Below are positions 53,675 to 63,408 of a stretch of DNA of 64,000 nt, in pieces. The position numbers and the translations under genes are program-made. Every line of letters begins with the position of its first letter. Within the stretch, counting starts at the first letter, position 1. Below the pieces are notes generated by a model. That model was not told the DNA's origin, did not search any database, and saw nothing but the letters and a program-made list of their open reading frames with translations. This DNA comes from Calothrix sp. NIES-4105. GTDB lineage: Bacteria; Cyanobacteriota; Cyanobacteriia; Cyanobacteriales; Nostocaceae. The DNA lies in contig NZ_AP018290.1 of the NCBI RefSeq assembly GCF_002368415.1, positions 2,483,470 to 2,547,469 of the forward strand, given 5' to 3'.

Positions 53675-54364
53675 TTAACGCGCACGGTTGCGCCAAACTG
53701 CATGGTTTCGTGCAGCTAAAAAGGTGTTGATGGGAATAGCAAACCTTAAGATTTCCAAACGCTTGCCTTGTTTTTCAATTTCTCTAGCGATACCGTTTAT
53801 ACCTATTAAATTTCCTTGTTCGTCTAATACTGCACCTCCACTCATTCCAGGTATCGCGCGATTATCGTAAACTAAAGCATAACCGTTTTCAGCAGTTTGC
53901 AAACGACTGCGGATATTACCTTGAGTAAATTGGTAATTACGTTCTTCTGTAATTCCTGGTATCGAAGCAGCCCATCCAGCTACATAAACAGGCATTCCTT
54001 CATATGCTTTATCAGAATCTGCTACGGTAGCAACATTATAATTTTTGACGCTGTTAAATTCTAATATAGCTAAATCAAACCCTGATAATTCTCTTACATG
54101 TTTTACTGAGTAACGGGCGCCGTCGTATGTTTGAATTTCATAATTACCATCACTCTTCACTACATGCTGATTTGTCAGGACGTAATAAGTATTTCCTTTG
54201 CGTTCTATAACCACTCCAGAACCTGCGCCATCTCCGGCAACAAGAACTGTAAACCCTTTTGCGATAGTATTAATTTGTAACGGTGTTAACCCGAAAGCTA
54301 TTTGCGGTTGAGTTACCACAACTGTAGCACCGAACAGCAATACTGAGATATCTATAAATTTCAT
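53675..54364 (-). CDS. Secreted trypsin-like serine protease
   Basis: A 229-residue exported S1-type protease: signal peptide about 1-25 (IAFG), His67 in LTNQHVVK, Asp97 in GFDLAIL and Ser175 in PGMSGGAV complete the triad. It has no PDZ domain. It lies 34 bp from another protease of similar plan upstream on the same strand. Together with COP23 and TPR-protease genes it forms a same-strand series down to 61616, broken only by the GNAT gene. Confidence 0.9.
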   Translation of the reverse strand: MKFIDISVLLFGATVVVTQPQIAFGLTPLQINTIAKGFTVLVAGDGAGSGVVIERKGNTYYVLTNQHVVKSDGNYEIQTYDGARYSVKHVRELSGFDLAILEFNSVKNYNVATVADSDKAYEGMPVYVAGWAASIPGITEERNYQFTQGNIRSRLQTAENGYALVYDNRAIPGMSGGAVLDEQGNLIGINGIAREIEKQGKRLEILRFAIPINTFLAARNHAVWRNRAR

Positions 54365-54398
54365 ATATACCCTCGATTTTTGAAATCGGGAATCCTAT

Positions 54399-55181
54399 CT
54401 ATGGTAATAACGACTTGAGATAGTTTTCCAGTGGTATTCCCCAGCTATACTGCTGCATTTGTTTTTGGACAACAACTGCTGGTTCGGTTCCATCTTCATA
54501 TACATAAGGGTTGCCCCAAAGGGGTTCAGCGTGCATACCATTAATGGCAATAACCTCACCTGCGCGATTTAATACAGGCCCACCACTCATGCCTTTTTGA
54601 ATATCATTAGTGTAAGCAATTTGATAGCCACCTTCTAATGCTTTGTTTAGAACGAAGGAAACTCGACCACTTTTGACTACAAATCCTTTGTCTGTGTTTG
54701 CTTGTGTATCTCCTGGAAACCCTGCTGCATATACTTCGTTGCCGATATTAAGCTTTGATGTCGAACCAAGTGATGCTATTGGGTAATTTTGGTCAGTGCT
54801 TTGAAATTGCAATAACGCTAAATCAGCTTTTTGTAGAGATGTTGAATGTGGAGATACTACATTTAACTTCTCTACTGGTGTTGCTGAATATAATAAACCT
54901 TTGTGGGTTTGAATTTGATAAGGTGGTTTACCTGCACGAAGTACGTGAGCATTTGTTACCACAGTATAAACTTGTCCCTGCTTTTTAATTAATATTCCCG
55001 ACCCTAAAAAATCACCTGCCAGGATTTTAACTGTAATTGACGAGGCAATTCGTTGGAGTTGTGGTTGGGATTTTGTAGATGGTTGAATAGCAACCATTGA
55101 ATGCGGTACTCTTAGTGCCGGTAGCAATGATAAACCGCTAAAACTGGCAGTAATGATAATAAAATTTTGGCGCCAATTCAT
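54399..55181 (-). CDS. Secreted trypsin-like serine protease
   Basis: A 260-residue S1-type protease with a hydrophobic N-terminal export signal (about 7-23), His79 in VTNAHVL, Asp120 in KADLALLQF and Ser199 in KGMSGGPV. It is only distantly like the neighbour at 53675. The COP23 gene is 12 bp upstream, so they share an operon (COP23, then protease). Confidence 0.9.
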   Translation of the reverse strand: MNWRQNFIIITASFSGLSLLPALRVPHSMVAIQPSTKSQPQLQRIASSITVKILAGDFLGSGILIKKQGQVYTVVTNAHVLRAGKPPYQIQTHKGLLYSATPVEKLNVVSPHSTSLQKADLALLQFQSTDQNYPIASLGSTSKLNIGNEVYAAGFPGDTQANTDKGFVVKSGRVSFVLNKALEGGYQIAYTNDIQKGMSGGPVLNRAGEVIAINGMHAEPLWGNPYVYEDGTEPAVVVQKQMQQYSWGIPLENYLKSLLP

Positions 55182-55193
55182 CGATTGCTGGAT

Positions 55194-55769
55194 TTACTCT
55201 TGATTCGTGACACTTCCAACTTGGTCAGATTGACGAGTATCATCAATTATCTTCTGGATATCGAAGTAATCGACGTCATCGATAGTAGAAAATTCAAGGT
55301 TTTCATTACCTTCATTGAGTAGTATAGCGCCATCACTGCTACTGCCAGCACGGTTATCAAGTAGTTTTTGCATAACTAGACGTGGGTTAGTACCAGATTT
55401 TAGCGTTACTAACACCCCGCTTGGTAAACAAGGACCTCCCTTATAAGGAGCAACACATAGTACAGGTTGCCCATTAAAGTTGCCCGCGCGTAAAAAATTG
55501 AGCGTACCATTACTGAAAAATCTTTGGAAACGCGCGGATATATCCTCACAACGTCGCACAGGAGTCCAAGGAGCAGGAAAAGCTGATGAAACCCAACGAA
55601 TCATTGGTTTATTACCCCGTGGTGTACGAACTAACGTCGCTGGTACACCTCTACTCACACCGCAATAGAATTTATTAATTTGGGCATTGCTAGGTTCGCT
55701 TATTGCAGTCGTAGCAGTAAGCGCAAGTGCAGCTACACTCAAGATTTGAAAAAACGCACTCCTCTTCAT
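55194..55769 (-). CDS. COP23 domain exported protein
   Basis: A 191-residue secreted protein with signal peptide (about 1-29, SNAQ). The domain starts KFYCGVSRGVPATLVRTPRG and has SSAFPAPWTPVRRCEDISARF, RFFSNGTLNF and PVLCVAPYKGGPCLPSGVLV, giving the paired cysteines characteristic of COP23. The family name comes from a cyanobacterial protein peaking at noon under circadian control; its function is unknown. It heads an operon with a serine protease. Confidence 0.85.
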   Translation of the reverse strand: MKRSAFFQILSVAALALTATTAISEPSNAQINKFYCGVSRGVPATLVRTPRGNKPMIRWVSSAFPAPWTPVRRCEDISARFQRFFSNGTLNFLRAGNFNGQPVLCVAPYKGGPCLPSGVLVTLKSGTNPRLVMQKLLDNRAGSSSDGAILLNEGNENLEFSTIDDVDYFDIQKIIDDTRQSDQVGSVTNQE

Positions 55770-55815
55770 AATATCTCAAGCCATTTATAAAGTACAACTT
55801 CTTAGAATTACTAGT

Positions 55816-55831
55816 TGCCTCAAAAGAGGCA
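55816..55831 (+). terminator. TGCCTC-AAAA-GAGGCA hairpin with T-run
   Basis: A 6-bp perfect stem with AAAA loop followed by CTTTTT on the plus strand, upstream of the COP23 gene start on the minus strand. It has the form of an intrinsic terminator, though no plus-strand gene precedes it closely. The 328-bp gap up to the GNAT gene shows nothing else. Confidence 0.45.
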
Positions 55832-56097
55832 CTTTTTCTGAGAAGAATCGCGGGCACCTAATTTTTTGCGTCTAAAAGCCTAAGCTTTACAAAACAGTCA
55901 ATTCATTTTAAGTTTATCGGATTCTCCACAAATTACAATACGATTGTCAAATTAAAATATGCAAAACTTCCAACAGGCGCCCTTTAATAAATTCTCCTTA
56001 ACGTACACAGCATCAGCAAATAACTCTTCTAGAGATAAAAATAATACCAGTATTTTTTATATACAATTTGTGTTTTATTTTTAACAGCAAAAATCCC

Positions 56098-56583
56098 ATG
56101 AGAACATATCAGCCTCAAGACAAAGACGCAATAATAAAAATGATTGATTCAATCTATCGTGAATATGGTGACACAATTTACTTAGAAGACGCAGACAGTG
56201 ATTTACTAGATATAGAAAGTAATTATTTGCAAGATGGAGAATTTTGGGTAGAAGAAGGTGATACAGGGCAGATAATTGCTTGCATCGCTGTAAAACGCTC
56301 TCTGAATAGTTCAAAAGAACTGGCAGCATCATTAAAACGATTTTATGTATTGCCAGAATATCGCGGTTCGGGAATCGCGCAGCAAATGCACAACACTGTC
56401 ATCGAATGGTGTAAAGAAAATTACATTAATCAAATATATCTTTGGTCAGACACAAGATTTACACGCGCGCATTCTTTTTATAGTAAACATGGTTATGAAA
56501 AAAAAGGTATTCGTGACATGAACGATGGTGCCATGCCATATCAAGAGTATTATTTTGTAAAGAAAATAATTATTTACAAATGA
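56098..56583 (+). CDS. GNAT family N-acetyltransferase
   Basis: A 161-residue GNAT enzyme. The acetyl-CoA loop is LPEYRGSGIAQQMH and the end has THSFYSKHGYEKKG-type residues (AHSFYSKHGYEKKG). ATG 56098 (MRTYQPQDKD) is the natural start; the longer frame from 56068 adds ten unlikely residues. It is the only plus-strand gene between the two kinases of the cluster. Confidence 0.88.
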   Translation: MRTYQPQDKDAIIKMIDSIYREYGDTIYLEDADSDLLDIESNYLQDGEFWVEEGDTGQIIACIAVKRSLNSSKELAASLKRFYVLPEYRGSGIAQQMHNTVIEWCKENYINQIYLWSDTRFTRAHSFYSKHGYEKKGIRDMNDGAMPYQEYYFVKKIIIYK

Positions 56584-56602
56584 TTTAAGACTGCTATATT
56601 AG

Positions 56603-58741
56603 TTATTTTTGCTGATATTTTACAATCAACTCTAACGCTTGTTGATATGCTACCGTGCGGTTTTGCTGTTTATATAATTCAGCGGCTTTTTGTAAGTCAG
56701 AAATTGCCCCTGTTTTATCTCCCGATAGATACTTAGTACGACCACGGTTGTAGTAAGCATCGCTGTCGTTAGGATTGATTTTGAGAGCAAAATTGTAATC
56801 AGTTATTGCTCCTTGTTTGTCTCCCAATTCCGCGCGGACAATACCTCGATTGTAGTAAGCTAATGCATCGTTAGGCTTAATTTTTATAGCTTGGCTATAA
56901 TCAGATATTGCTCCTTGTTTATCTCCTAATTCAGAACGAATAAGACCTCGGTTAATATAAGCATCGGTATAATTAGGGTCAATTTTGATGGTTTGGGTAT
57001 AATCAGCTATTGCTCCTTGATTATCTTTTAAGTCGGTGCGGACAAGACCTCGGTTGTAGTAAGCTAAAGCATCGTTAGGGTTAATTTTTATAGCTTGAGT
57101 GTAATCAGATATCGCCCCTTGATTGTCTCCTAACACATTACGGACAAGACCCCGGTTAATATAAGCATTGCCATAGTTGGGGTCAAGCTTGATGGATTGG
57201 GTATAATCAGATATTGCTCCTTGGTTATCTTTTAGTGCTACGCGAGCAATGCCTCGGTTATAGTAAGCTAAGGCAAACTTCGGATCAAGTTTTATAGCTT
57301 GATCGTAATTAGCTATTGCCCCTTGTTCGTCTCCTAAGTCATAGTAGATAAGACCCCGGTTGTTATAGGCTAAGGGATCGTTGGGCTTAATTTTGATAGC
57401 TTGATTATAATCGGATATTGCTCCTTGCTTGTCTTCTAAATCGCTACGAACAAGACCTCGAGCAATATAAGCATTGGCATGGTCAGGATTAATTTTAATA
57501 GTTTGGGTGTAATCAGATATTGCCGCTTGATTATCTTTTAAGTCGCTGCGAATAAGACCTCGGTTGTAGTAGGCTGAAGCATAGTTTGGATCAATTTTAA
57601 TAGCTTGCGTATAATCTGCTATTGCTCCTTGCTTATCTTTTAGTTGTTCGCGCGCAATACCTCGGTTATAAAAGGCATCGGCATAGTCAGGATTTATCTT
57701 GGTAGCTTGAGTGTAATCAGATATTGCTCCTTGATTATCTCCCAAGTCATAGCGAGCATAACCTCGGTTATAGTAGGCTAAAAAATAGTTTGCATCAATT
57801 TTGATAGCAAAGCTATAATCATTTATTGCCCCTTGTTTATCTCCTAAGTTATCGCGCGCAAGACCTCGATTGTTGTAGGCATCAGTGTATTTAGGATTAA
57901 GACGAATCGCTTCTGTATAGTCGGCGATAGCACCTTTATAATCTTGATCAAGGTACTTTCCATAACCTTTAAAAAATAAGTCATCCGCATTTGTTTTAGC
58001 AGCAACCACTTCTGGAGGACGCACACCCAGGTCATCGCCTAAAGCTGGCATCAAACGCAACGCTGAATAGATAGTCGTGCCTAAACCTGTGATTATCTTA
58101 CCCTGATTTTTATCACTAATTTTTTGTTCATCAACTCTTCCGTGAATACCTACAAGTTCTCCTTGCTCGTTGAGAACTGCCCCCCCACTCATTCCTTGTA
58201 CTGTTTGAATGCCGCTATAGATTATGTTATAACCATCACGTTGCTCGGAACCTTTAGTACTAACAGCACTTACTTGCCCTTTGTTGAAAAAATATTCGGG
58301 GTTGGTAATTACTGCAGTTCGAGCCGGAAAACCTGTTATATATATTGTTGTGCTAGCTGTGGTTTGATCTGAATTGCCAATTTTAGCCGTTTTATACGTG
58401 TTGTTACTACTAAATTCTACTGTTGCCAAATCTAGCTTTGGTAACTGTTTGATATTATTACTGTTTATCGAATAACTTTGTTTATCTGGCAGTATTACTT
58501 GTAAATTCGTTTTACTTTGGACTACGTGATAAGCAGTAATGACTGTGTAAGTGTTACCCGCACGCTTAATGATAACTCCTGAACCAGCATTACTATTATT
58601 TTTGCTGTCAACAATTTGCACGGTAATTTGTTTACCAACTTGTTCAACTTCTTGTGTAGAAAGCGCGCGTACAACTTGGGATTGAATCAAGACAACAGAG
58701 GCGCCGACTAATACAGATGAAAGTGCGTAATGGTATTTCAT
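56603..58741 (-). CDS. Secreted trypsin-like protease fused to 13 TPRs
   Basis: A 712-residue exported protein. Signal peptide about 1-26, protease domain about 30-235 with His72 (TAYHVV), Asp104 (KLDLATVEF) and Ser185 (VQGMSGGAV), then 13 tetratricopeptide repeats of 34 residues (about 250-690) with the pattern AYYNRG, GDKQGAI, DYTQAIKI, NP. The TPR array should bind peptides or partner proteins, bringing substrates to the protease or sensing binding. It is a close tandem duplicate of the next gene. DNA repeats of 102 bp result from the TPRs. Confidence 0.93.
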   Translation of the reverse strand: MKYHYALSSVLVGASVVLIQSQVVRALSTQEVEQVGKQITVQIVDSKNNSNAGSGVIIKRAGNTYTVITAYHVVQSKTNLQVILPDKQSYSINSNNIKQLPKLDLATVEFSSNNTYKTAKIGNSDQTTASTTIYITGFPARTAVITNPEYFFNKGQVSAVSTKGSEQRDGYNIIYSGIQTVQGMSGGAVLNEQGELVGIHGRVDEQKISDKNQGKIITGLGTTIYSALRLMPALGDDLGVRPPEVVAAKTNADDLFFKGYGKYLDQDYKGAIADYTEAIRLNPKYTDAYNNRGLARDNLGDKQGAINDYSFAIKIDANYFLAYYNRGYARYDLGDNQGAISDYTQATKINPDYADAFYNRGIAREQLKDKQGAIADYTQAIKIDPNYASAYYNRGLIRSDLKDNQAAISDYTQTIKINPDHANAYIARGLVRSDLEDKQGAISDYNQAIKIKPNDPLAYNNRGLIYYDLGDEQGAIANYDQAIKLDPKFALAYYNRGIARVALKDNQGAISDYTQSIKLDPNYGNAYINRGLVRNVLGDNQGAISDYTQAIKINPNDALAYYNRGLVRTDLKDNQGAIADYTQTIKIDPNYTDAYINRGLIRSELGDKQGAISDYSQAIKIKPNDALAYYNRGIVRAELGDKQGAITDYNFALKINPNDSDAYYNRGRTKYLSGDKTGAISDLQKAAELYKQQNRTVAYQQALELIVKYQQK

Positions 58742-58789
58742 ATTTAGAATATCAAGTAATCAAGTACTTAAGCATCCAACCAATAGCTA

Positions 58790-60922
58790 TTATTGCTGAT
58801 ATTTTATAATCAACTCTAATGCTTGTTGATATGCTTGTGTATTGCCTTTCTGTCGAAATAGTTCAGATGCTTTTTGTAAGTCAGAAATTGCCCCTGATTT
58901 ATCTCCTAATAGATACTTAACGCGACCACGGTTATAGTAGACATTAGGATAGTTTGGGTCGATTTTAAGGGCAGAGTTAAAATCATTAAGTGCTGCCTGT
59001 TTGTCTCCCAAATTTAAACTAATAAGACCTCGGTTGTAATAGGCGTTAGTGTAATTTGAATCAACTTTTATAGCTTGGGTATAATCAGCTATTGCCCCTT
59101 GTTTATCTCCTAAGTCATCGCGAATAATAGCTCGGTTGTAATAAGCTGAAGCATCTTTAGAATTTATTTGGATAGCAGAAGTGTAATCAGATATTGCTCC
59201 TTTTTTATCTCCTAAATCAGAGCGGGCAATACCTCGGTTGTAATAAGCATCACCATTCTTAGGATTAATTTTTATAGCAGAAGTGTAATCAGATATTGCC
59301 CCTTGATTGTCTCCTGATTGACTACGCATAAGACCCCGGTTAACATAAGCGTTGGCATAGTTGGGGTTAAGCTTAATAGATTGATTGAAATCTGATATTG
59401 CCCCTTGATCGTCTTTTACTTTGGCACGAGCGATACCTCGGTTATAATAAGCTAAGGCAAACTTCGGATCAAGTTTTATAGCTTGGTTATAATTAGTTAT
59501 TGCCCCTTGTTCGTCTCCTAAGTCATAGTAGACAAGACCCCGGTTGTTATAAGCTAAGGCATAGTTAGGCTTAATTTTGATAGCTTGATTATAATCAGAT
59601 ATTGCTCCTTGCTTGTCTGCTAATTCACTATGGGCGTTACCTCGGTTGATATAAGCATCAGCATCATTAGGATTAATCGCGATAGCTTGGGTATAATCAG
59701 ATATTGCTCCTTGATTATCTTTTAGTTGTTTACGCGCAAGACCTCGATTATAATAAGCATCGCCATAGTTAGGATTTATCTTGATTGCTTGAGTGTAATC
59801 AGATATTGCCCCTTGATTATCTCCTAATTCACTACGGATAAGACCCCGATTGTTGTAAGCATCGCCATAATTAGGATTTATTTTAATAGCTTGAGTGTAA
59901 TCAGATATTGCTCCTTGTTTATCTCCTAACCCATAGCGAGAATAACCTCGGTTATAGTAGGCTAAAAAATAGTTTGCATCAATTTTAATAGCAGAGTTAT
60001 AATCGTTTATTGCCCCTTGTTTGTCTCCCAAGTAGTCGCGCGCAAGACCTCGATTATTATAGGCATTGGTGTATTTAGGATTAAGGCGAATAGCTTGTGT
60101 ATAGTCTACAATCGCACCTTTATAATCTTTACCAATGTACTTATCATAACCTTTAAAATAGAAGTCATCCGCATTTGTTGCAGTAGCAATAACATCTGGA
60201 GGACGCACACCCAGGCCATCGCCTAAAGCTGGCATCAAACGCAACGCTGAATAGATAGTCGTGCCTAAACCTGTGATTATCTTACCCTGATTTTTATCAC
60301 TAATTGTTTGTTCATCAACTCTTCCATGAATAGCTACAAGTTCTCCTTGCTCGTTGAGAACTGCCCCCCCACTCATTCCTTGTACTGTTTGAATGCCGCC
60401 ATAGATTATGTTATAACCATCACGTTGTTCGGAACCTTTAGTACTAACAGCACTTACTTGTCCTTTGTTGAAAAAATATTCGGGGTTGGTAATTACTGCG
60501 GTTCGAGCCGGAAAACCTGTTATATATATTGTTGTGCTAGCTGTGGTTTGATCTGAATTGCCGATTTTAGCTGTTTTGTACGTGTTGTTACTACTAAATT
60601 CAACAGTCGCCAAGTCCAGCTTTGGTAACTGTTTAATATTATTACTGTTTATCGAGTAACTTTGTTTATCTGGCAGTATGACTTGCAGATTCGTTTTACT
60701 TTGGACTACGTGATAGGCAGTGATAACGGTGTAAGTGTTACCCGCACGCTTAATGATAACTCCTGAACCTGCATTACTATTATTTTTGCTGTCAACAATT
60801 TGCACGGTAATTTGTTTACCAATTTGTTCAACTTCTTGTGTAGAAAGCGCACGTACAAGCGGTTGAATCAAGATAACAGAGGCGCCGACTAATATAGATG
60901 AAAGTGCGTAATGGTATTTCAT
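58790..60922 (-). CDS. Secreted trypsin-like protease fused to 13 TPRs (tandem duplicate)
   Basis: A 710-residue paralogue, 48 bp upstream of the previous gene on the same strand. The protease half (His71, Asp103, Ser184) is almost identical to that of the neighbour, with only about ten scattered differences in 240 residues, while the 13 TPRs differ at many more sites and in repeat order. The pattern suggests recent duplication or gene conversion of the catalytic half with divergence of the binding half. Confidence 0.93.
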   Translation of the reverse strand: MKYHYALSSILVGASVILIQPLVRALSTQEVEQIGKQITVQIVDSKNNSNAGSGVIIKRAGNTYTVITAYHVVQSKTNLQVILPDKQSYSINSNNIKQLPKLDLATVEFSSNNTYKTAKIGNSDQTTASTTIYITGFPARTAVITNPEYFFNKGQVSAVSTKGSEQRDGYNIIYGGIQTVQGMSGGAVLNEQGELVAIHGRVDEQTISDKNQGKIITGLGTTIYSALRLMPALGDGLGVRPPDVIATATNADDFYFKGYDKYIGKDYKGAIVDYTQAIRLNPKYTNAYNNRGLARDYLGDKQGAINDYNSAIKIDANYFLAYYNRGYSRYGLGDKQGAISDYTQAIKINPNYGDAYNNRGLIRSELGDNQGAISDYTQAIKINPNYGDAYYNRGLARKQLKDNQGAISDYTQAIAINPNDADAYINRGNAHSELADKQGAISDYNQAIKIKPNYALAYNNRGLVYYDLGDEQGAITNYNQAIKLDPKFALAYYNRGIARAKVKDDQGAISDFNQSIKLNPNYANAYVNRGLMRSQSGDNQGAISDYTSAIKINPKNGDAYYNRGIARSDLGDKKGAISDYTSAIQINSKDASAYYNRAIIRDDLGDKQGAIADYTQAIKVDSNYTNAYYNRGLISLNLGDKQAALNDFNSALKIDPNYPNVYYNRGRVKYLLGDKSGAISDLQKASELFRQKGNTQAYQQALELIIKYQQ

Positions 60923-61009
60923 TTGCTCACATTACTCCTAAATATTCACTGGTCTATGAATAGTTAATATGAAGGATTTAATCAAAGTAGAGAAGTACAA
61001 GCGTACAAT

Positions 61010-61045
61010 AGGTGTCTCACCTGTCCTATAATGTAGAAAGGACAG
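61010..61045. repeat. Two overlapping small hairpins
   Basis: AGGTG-TCT-CACCT (61010-61022) and CTGTCCT (61021-61027) with AGGACAG (61039-61045), in the gap between the COP23-like gene and the TPR protease. Possibly a terminator for the COP23-like gene. Confidence 0.5.
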
Positions 61046-61085
61046 GCTTGGTGCCGCTCATAGCAAGTAGTAAGGAAACTAATTG

Positions 61086-61616
61086 CTATCGTTCAGGTTT
61101 TACTTTACCTATATATGTAGCAAAATCGACATATACCTGAGAGTTATCACCACTCTGGTTGATTATCCTTCCTGCTTCCAGACCACTGGGGTCTAAAAGC
61201 CTTTCCACTACGAGTTTTGAATTGCTGCCGCGCGGAAGCGTGAATAGCACATTATTATCTGTACAAGTGTCATAAGTATTCGCAGTCGCACAAACTACTG
61301 GGTACCCATTAACCGTTCCATTTGTAATAGTCTTGAGAGTACCATTGTCTGAGCTACGCTGAAATCGTTGTGAAACCTGCTTGCAACGCTCAAACGCCGT
61401 CAGTTTTGGAGACAAACTTTTTTCCCAGCTAATTATCGGCTTCTTACCCCCATCCTGAGTGCGTACATACGTTTTAGGTAAGCCTTTGTTCTTTGCACAA
61501 AAAAACGTAGGGCTACTAGCGTGACTAGGCTGATTGATAGTTACAGAGACAGTAGATATACTCAGTAAGGCAATCGTAGAGACTTTCGCAATCTTAGTTA
61601 ACATAGCATTGAGCAA
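61086..61616 (-). CDS. COP23 domain exported protein
   Basis: A 176-residue secreted protein: signal peptide about 1-33 (SHAS), then TFFCAKNKGLPKTYVRTQDG, AFERCKQVSQRFQRSSDNGT and PVVCATANTYDTCTDNNVLF, with the same cysteine layout as the COP23 protein at 55194. It heads the second COP23-protease set, upstream of the TPR proteases. Met5 is an alternative start. Confidence 0.83.
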   Translation of the reverse strand: MLNAMLTKIAKVSTIALLSISTVSVTINQPSHASSPTFFCAKNKGLPKTYVRTQDGGKKPIISWEKSLSPKLTAFERCKQVSQRFQRSSDNGTLKTITNGTVNGYPVVCATANTYDTCTDNNVLFTLPRGSNSKLVVERLLDPSGLEAGRIINQSGDNSQVYVDFATYIGKVKPER

Positions 61617-61746
61617 TTCCTGAATCAGATGTGCTTAACCGACCACATACTTCTGTATACTGACGTTTTCGGTATACGAAAAGCTACAACTAAATATTTG
61701 CACGATTTTAGGAATATGCTTAGATATATCAATAAATCTATAAATA

Positions 61747-61815
61747 TTGAATATATTGAACAAATTAAGGGTGTTGAATATATTGAACAAATTGAAAATA
61801 TTGAAGATACTGAAG
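61747..61815. repeat. AT-rich direct repeat, 27-bp period
   Basis: TTGAATATATTGAACAAATT occurs at 61747 and 61774, followed by further partial units (ATTGAAAATATTGAAG). Frames are open on both strands over it, which speaks for repeat sequence rather than a gene. It lies in the divergent gap before the kinase at 61909. Confidence 0.7.
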
Positions 61816-61908
61816 AAAAAAAGTATAAAGTTCATTTAGATCAGTCAGAAACAATTTAGCATTTTGTATTTTTTGATACAACATTTTTTGTAAAAGTAGG
61901 GTATATCG

Positions 61909-63306
61909 ATGCACAATCAAAAGCTAGGAGGACGCTACCAGATAATTAAACCACTGATGCCACCAGGTGGTTTTGGTGTAACTTTTATAGCTTGTGATAC
62001 TCAAAGGGTTGGAAATCCTCAGTGTGTTGTTAAAAAGTTACAACCACGTTCTAATGACCCACATAGTTTACGAATTGCACAGCGTCTGTTCGCGCAAGAA
62101 GCTGAAATGCTAGGAAAACTAGGTGAACATCACCAAATACCCCAGTTACTTGCAAATTTTGAGGAAGATCAAGATTTTTATATAGTTCAAGAGTATATCG
62201 ATGGTCATGACTTGAGTCAAGAAATTCCACCGACAGGAAATAAGTTACCAGAAGCTCTTGTAATTCAACTTTTAAAAGAAATATTAGAAGTTTTAAAATT
62301 TGTACATCAAAATAATGTTATTCACCGCGATATAAAACCTTCTAATATCCGAAGACGAAAATCGGACGATAAGATAGTATTGATTGATTTTGGCGCCGTT
62401 AAGCAAATTAGTAGTATGGAGGTAAATGCAGAGGGAGAAACAAGATTTACAGTTCCAATTGGTACTTATGGTTATATGCCAAGCGAACAAGCAGTCGGAA
62501 ACCCCAAGTTAAGTAGTGATATTTATGCAGTTGGAATTATTGGCATTCAAGCTTTAACAGGAATATACCCAGACCCTCATGGTAGAATGCCAACAGATTC
62601 AGAAGGGGAAATTCTTTGGCGCGATAAAGCAGAAGTAAGTCCTAAATTTGCAGAAATTTTAGCAAAAATGGTACGTTACGACCATCGTCAGCGCTATTCA
62701 AATGCAACAGAAGTATTAGATGCAATCAAGCAACTTTTAAAAGATAAAGAAAATCGTGTAAAAAAATCACAACTTATTCGGAATATAGTATTAGGGTTGA
62801 TAGGATTAGCAGTAACTGCCATAATTTTATATAAGATATTGCCGAATCAACGTACTGTCCAATTGATTTATTCTTACGATAATGCTGAAAAAGGAATCAA
62901 AATAAACTATCCTCAAGATTGGCGGAGGCAAGATTTACAAAATGGAATTACTGGTGAATGGGTATCATTTCTTTCAACTCCGCAAAGCCCAAAAGATAAT
63001 TTTGAGGATAAACTAACTATTAGCATTAAACCTTTTAAAGGTACCCTTGATGACTATAAAACACTTATTGAAGGCAATATACAAAGTACAAATAATAAAA
63101 GTGTCAGCCAAGTTACTTTAGCAAATAGACGTGCCTATCAACTAATTTATAACATCGAAGACAGAGATAACAATTTGAAAAATCTCAAAGTTTTCACTCT
63201 TCAAAGTGGCAATGCTTATGTTATTACTTACACCGCAAAAAATGGAGACTACGATAAGTTTTTGCCTGCGGCTGAAGCAATGATTAATTCATTTGAAATT
63301 AAATAA
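61909..63306 (+). CDS. Transmembrane Ser/Thr protein kinase with PsbP-like outer domain
   Basis: A 465-residue kinase: glycine loop PPGGFGVTF (with one residue more than usual before it), Lys42, catalytic loop HRDIKPSNI (139-147), DFG (160-162), MPSEQ in the activation segment, a membrane helix (about 292-311) and an outer domain (about 320-465, NAEKGIKINYPQDWRRQ). It is paralogous to the kinase at 52229 and closes the cluster on the other side, divergent from the COP23-like gene. RBS is weak; ATG 61909 is the only sensible start. Confidence 0.92.
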   Translation: MHNQKLGGRYQIIKPLMPPGGFGVTFIACDTQRVGNPQCVVKKLQPRSNDPHSLRIAQRLFAQEAEMLGKLGEHHQIPQLLANFEEDQDFYIVQEYIDGHDLSQEIPPTGNKLPEALVIQLLKEILEVLKFVHQNNVIHRDIKPSNIRRRKSDDKIVLIDFGAVKQISSMEVNAEGETRFTVPIGTYGYMPSEQAVGNPKLSSDIYAVGIIGIQALTGIYPDPHGRMPTDSEGEILWRDKAEVSPKFAEILAKMVRYDHRQRYSNATEVLDAIKQLLKDKENRVKKSQLIRNIVLGLIGLAVTAIILYKILPNQRTVQLIYSYDNAEKGIKINYPQDWRRQDLQNGITGEWVSFLSTPQSPKDNFEDKLTISIKPFKGTLDDYKTLIEGNIQSTNNKSVSQVTLANRRAYQLIYNIEDRDNNLKNLKVFTLQSGNAYVITYTAKNGDYDKFLPAAEAMINSFEIK

Positions 63307-63408
63307 ATAATTACAACGATAATTGTTCTACATTTTTAATATGAGAAATAAACTAATCTCATTATTGTTATAAAAATTTTGATTAGCTTGGCTTTGTTGC
63401 AACTGTGC

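Noticed and set aside
61629-61859. 76-codon frame with VEYIEQI repeats
   Set aside because: The same stretch is open on the opposite strand too; both arise from an AT-rich 27-bp direct repeat.
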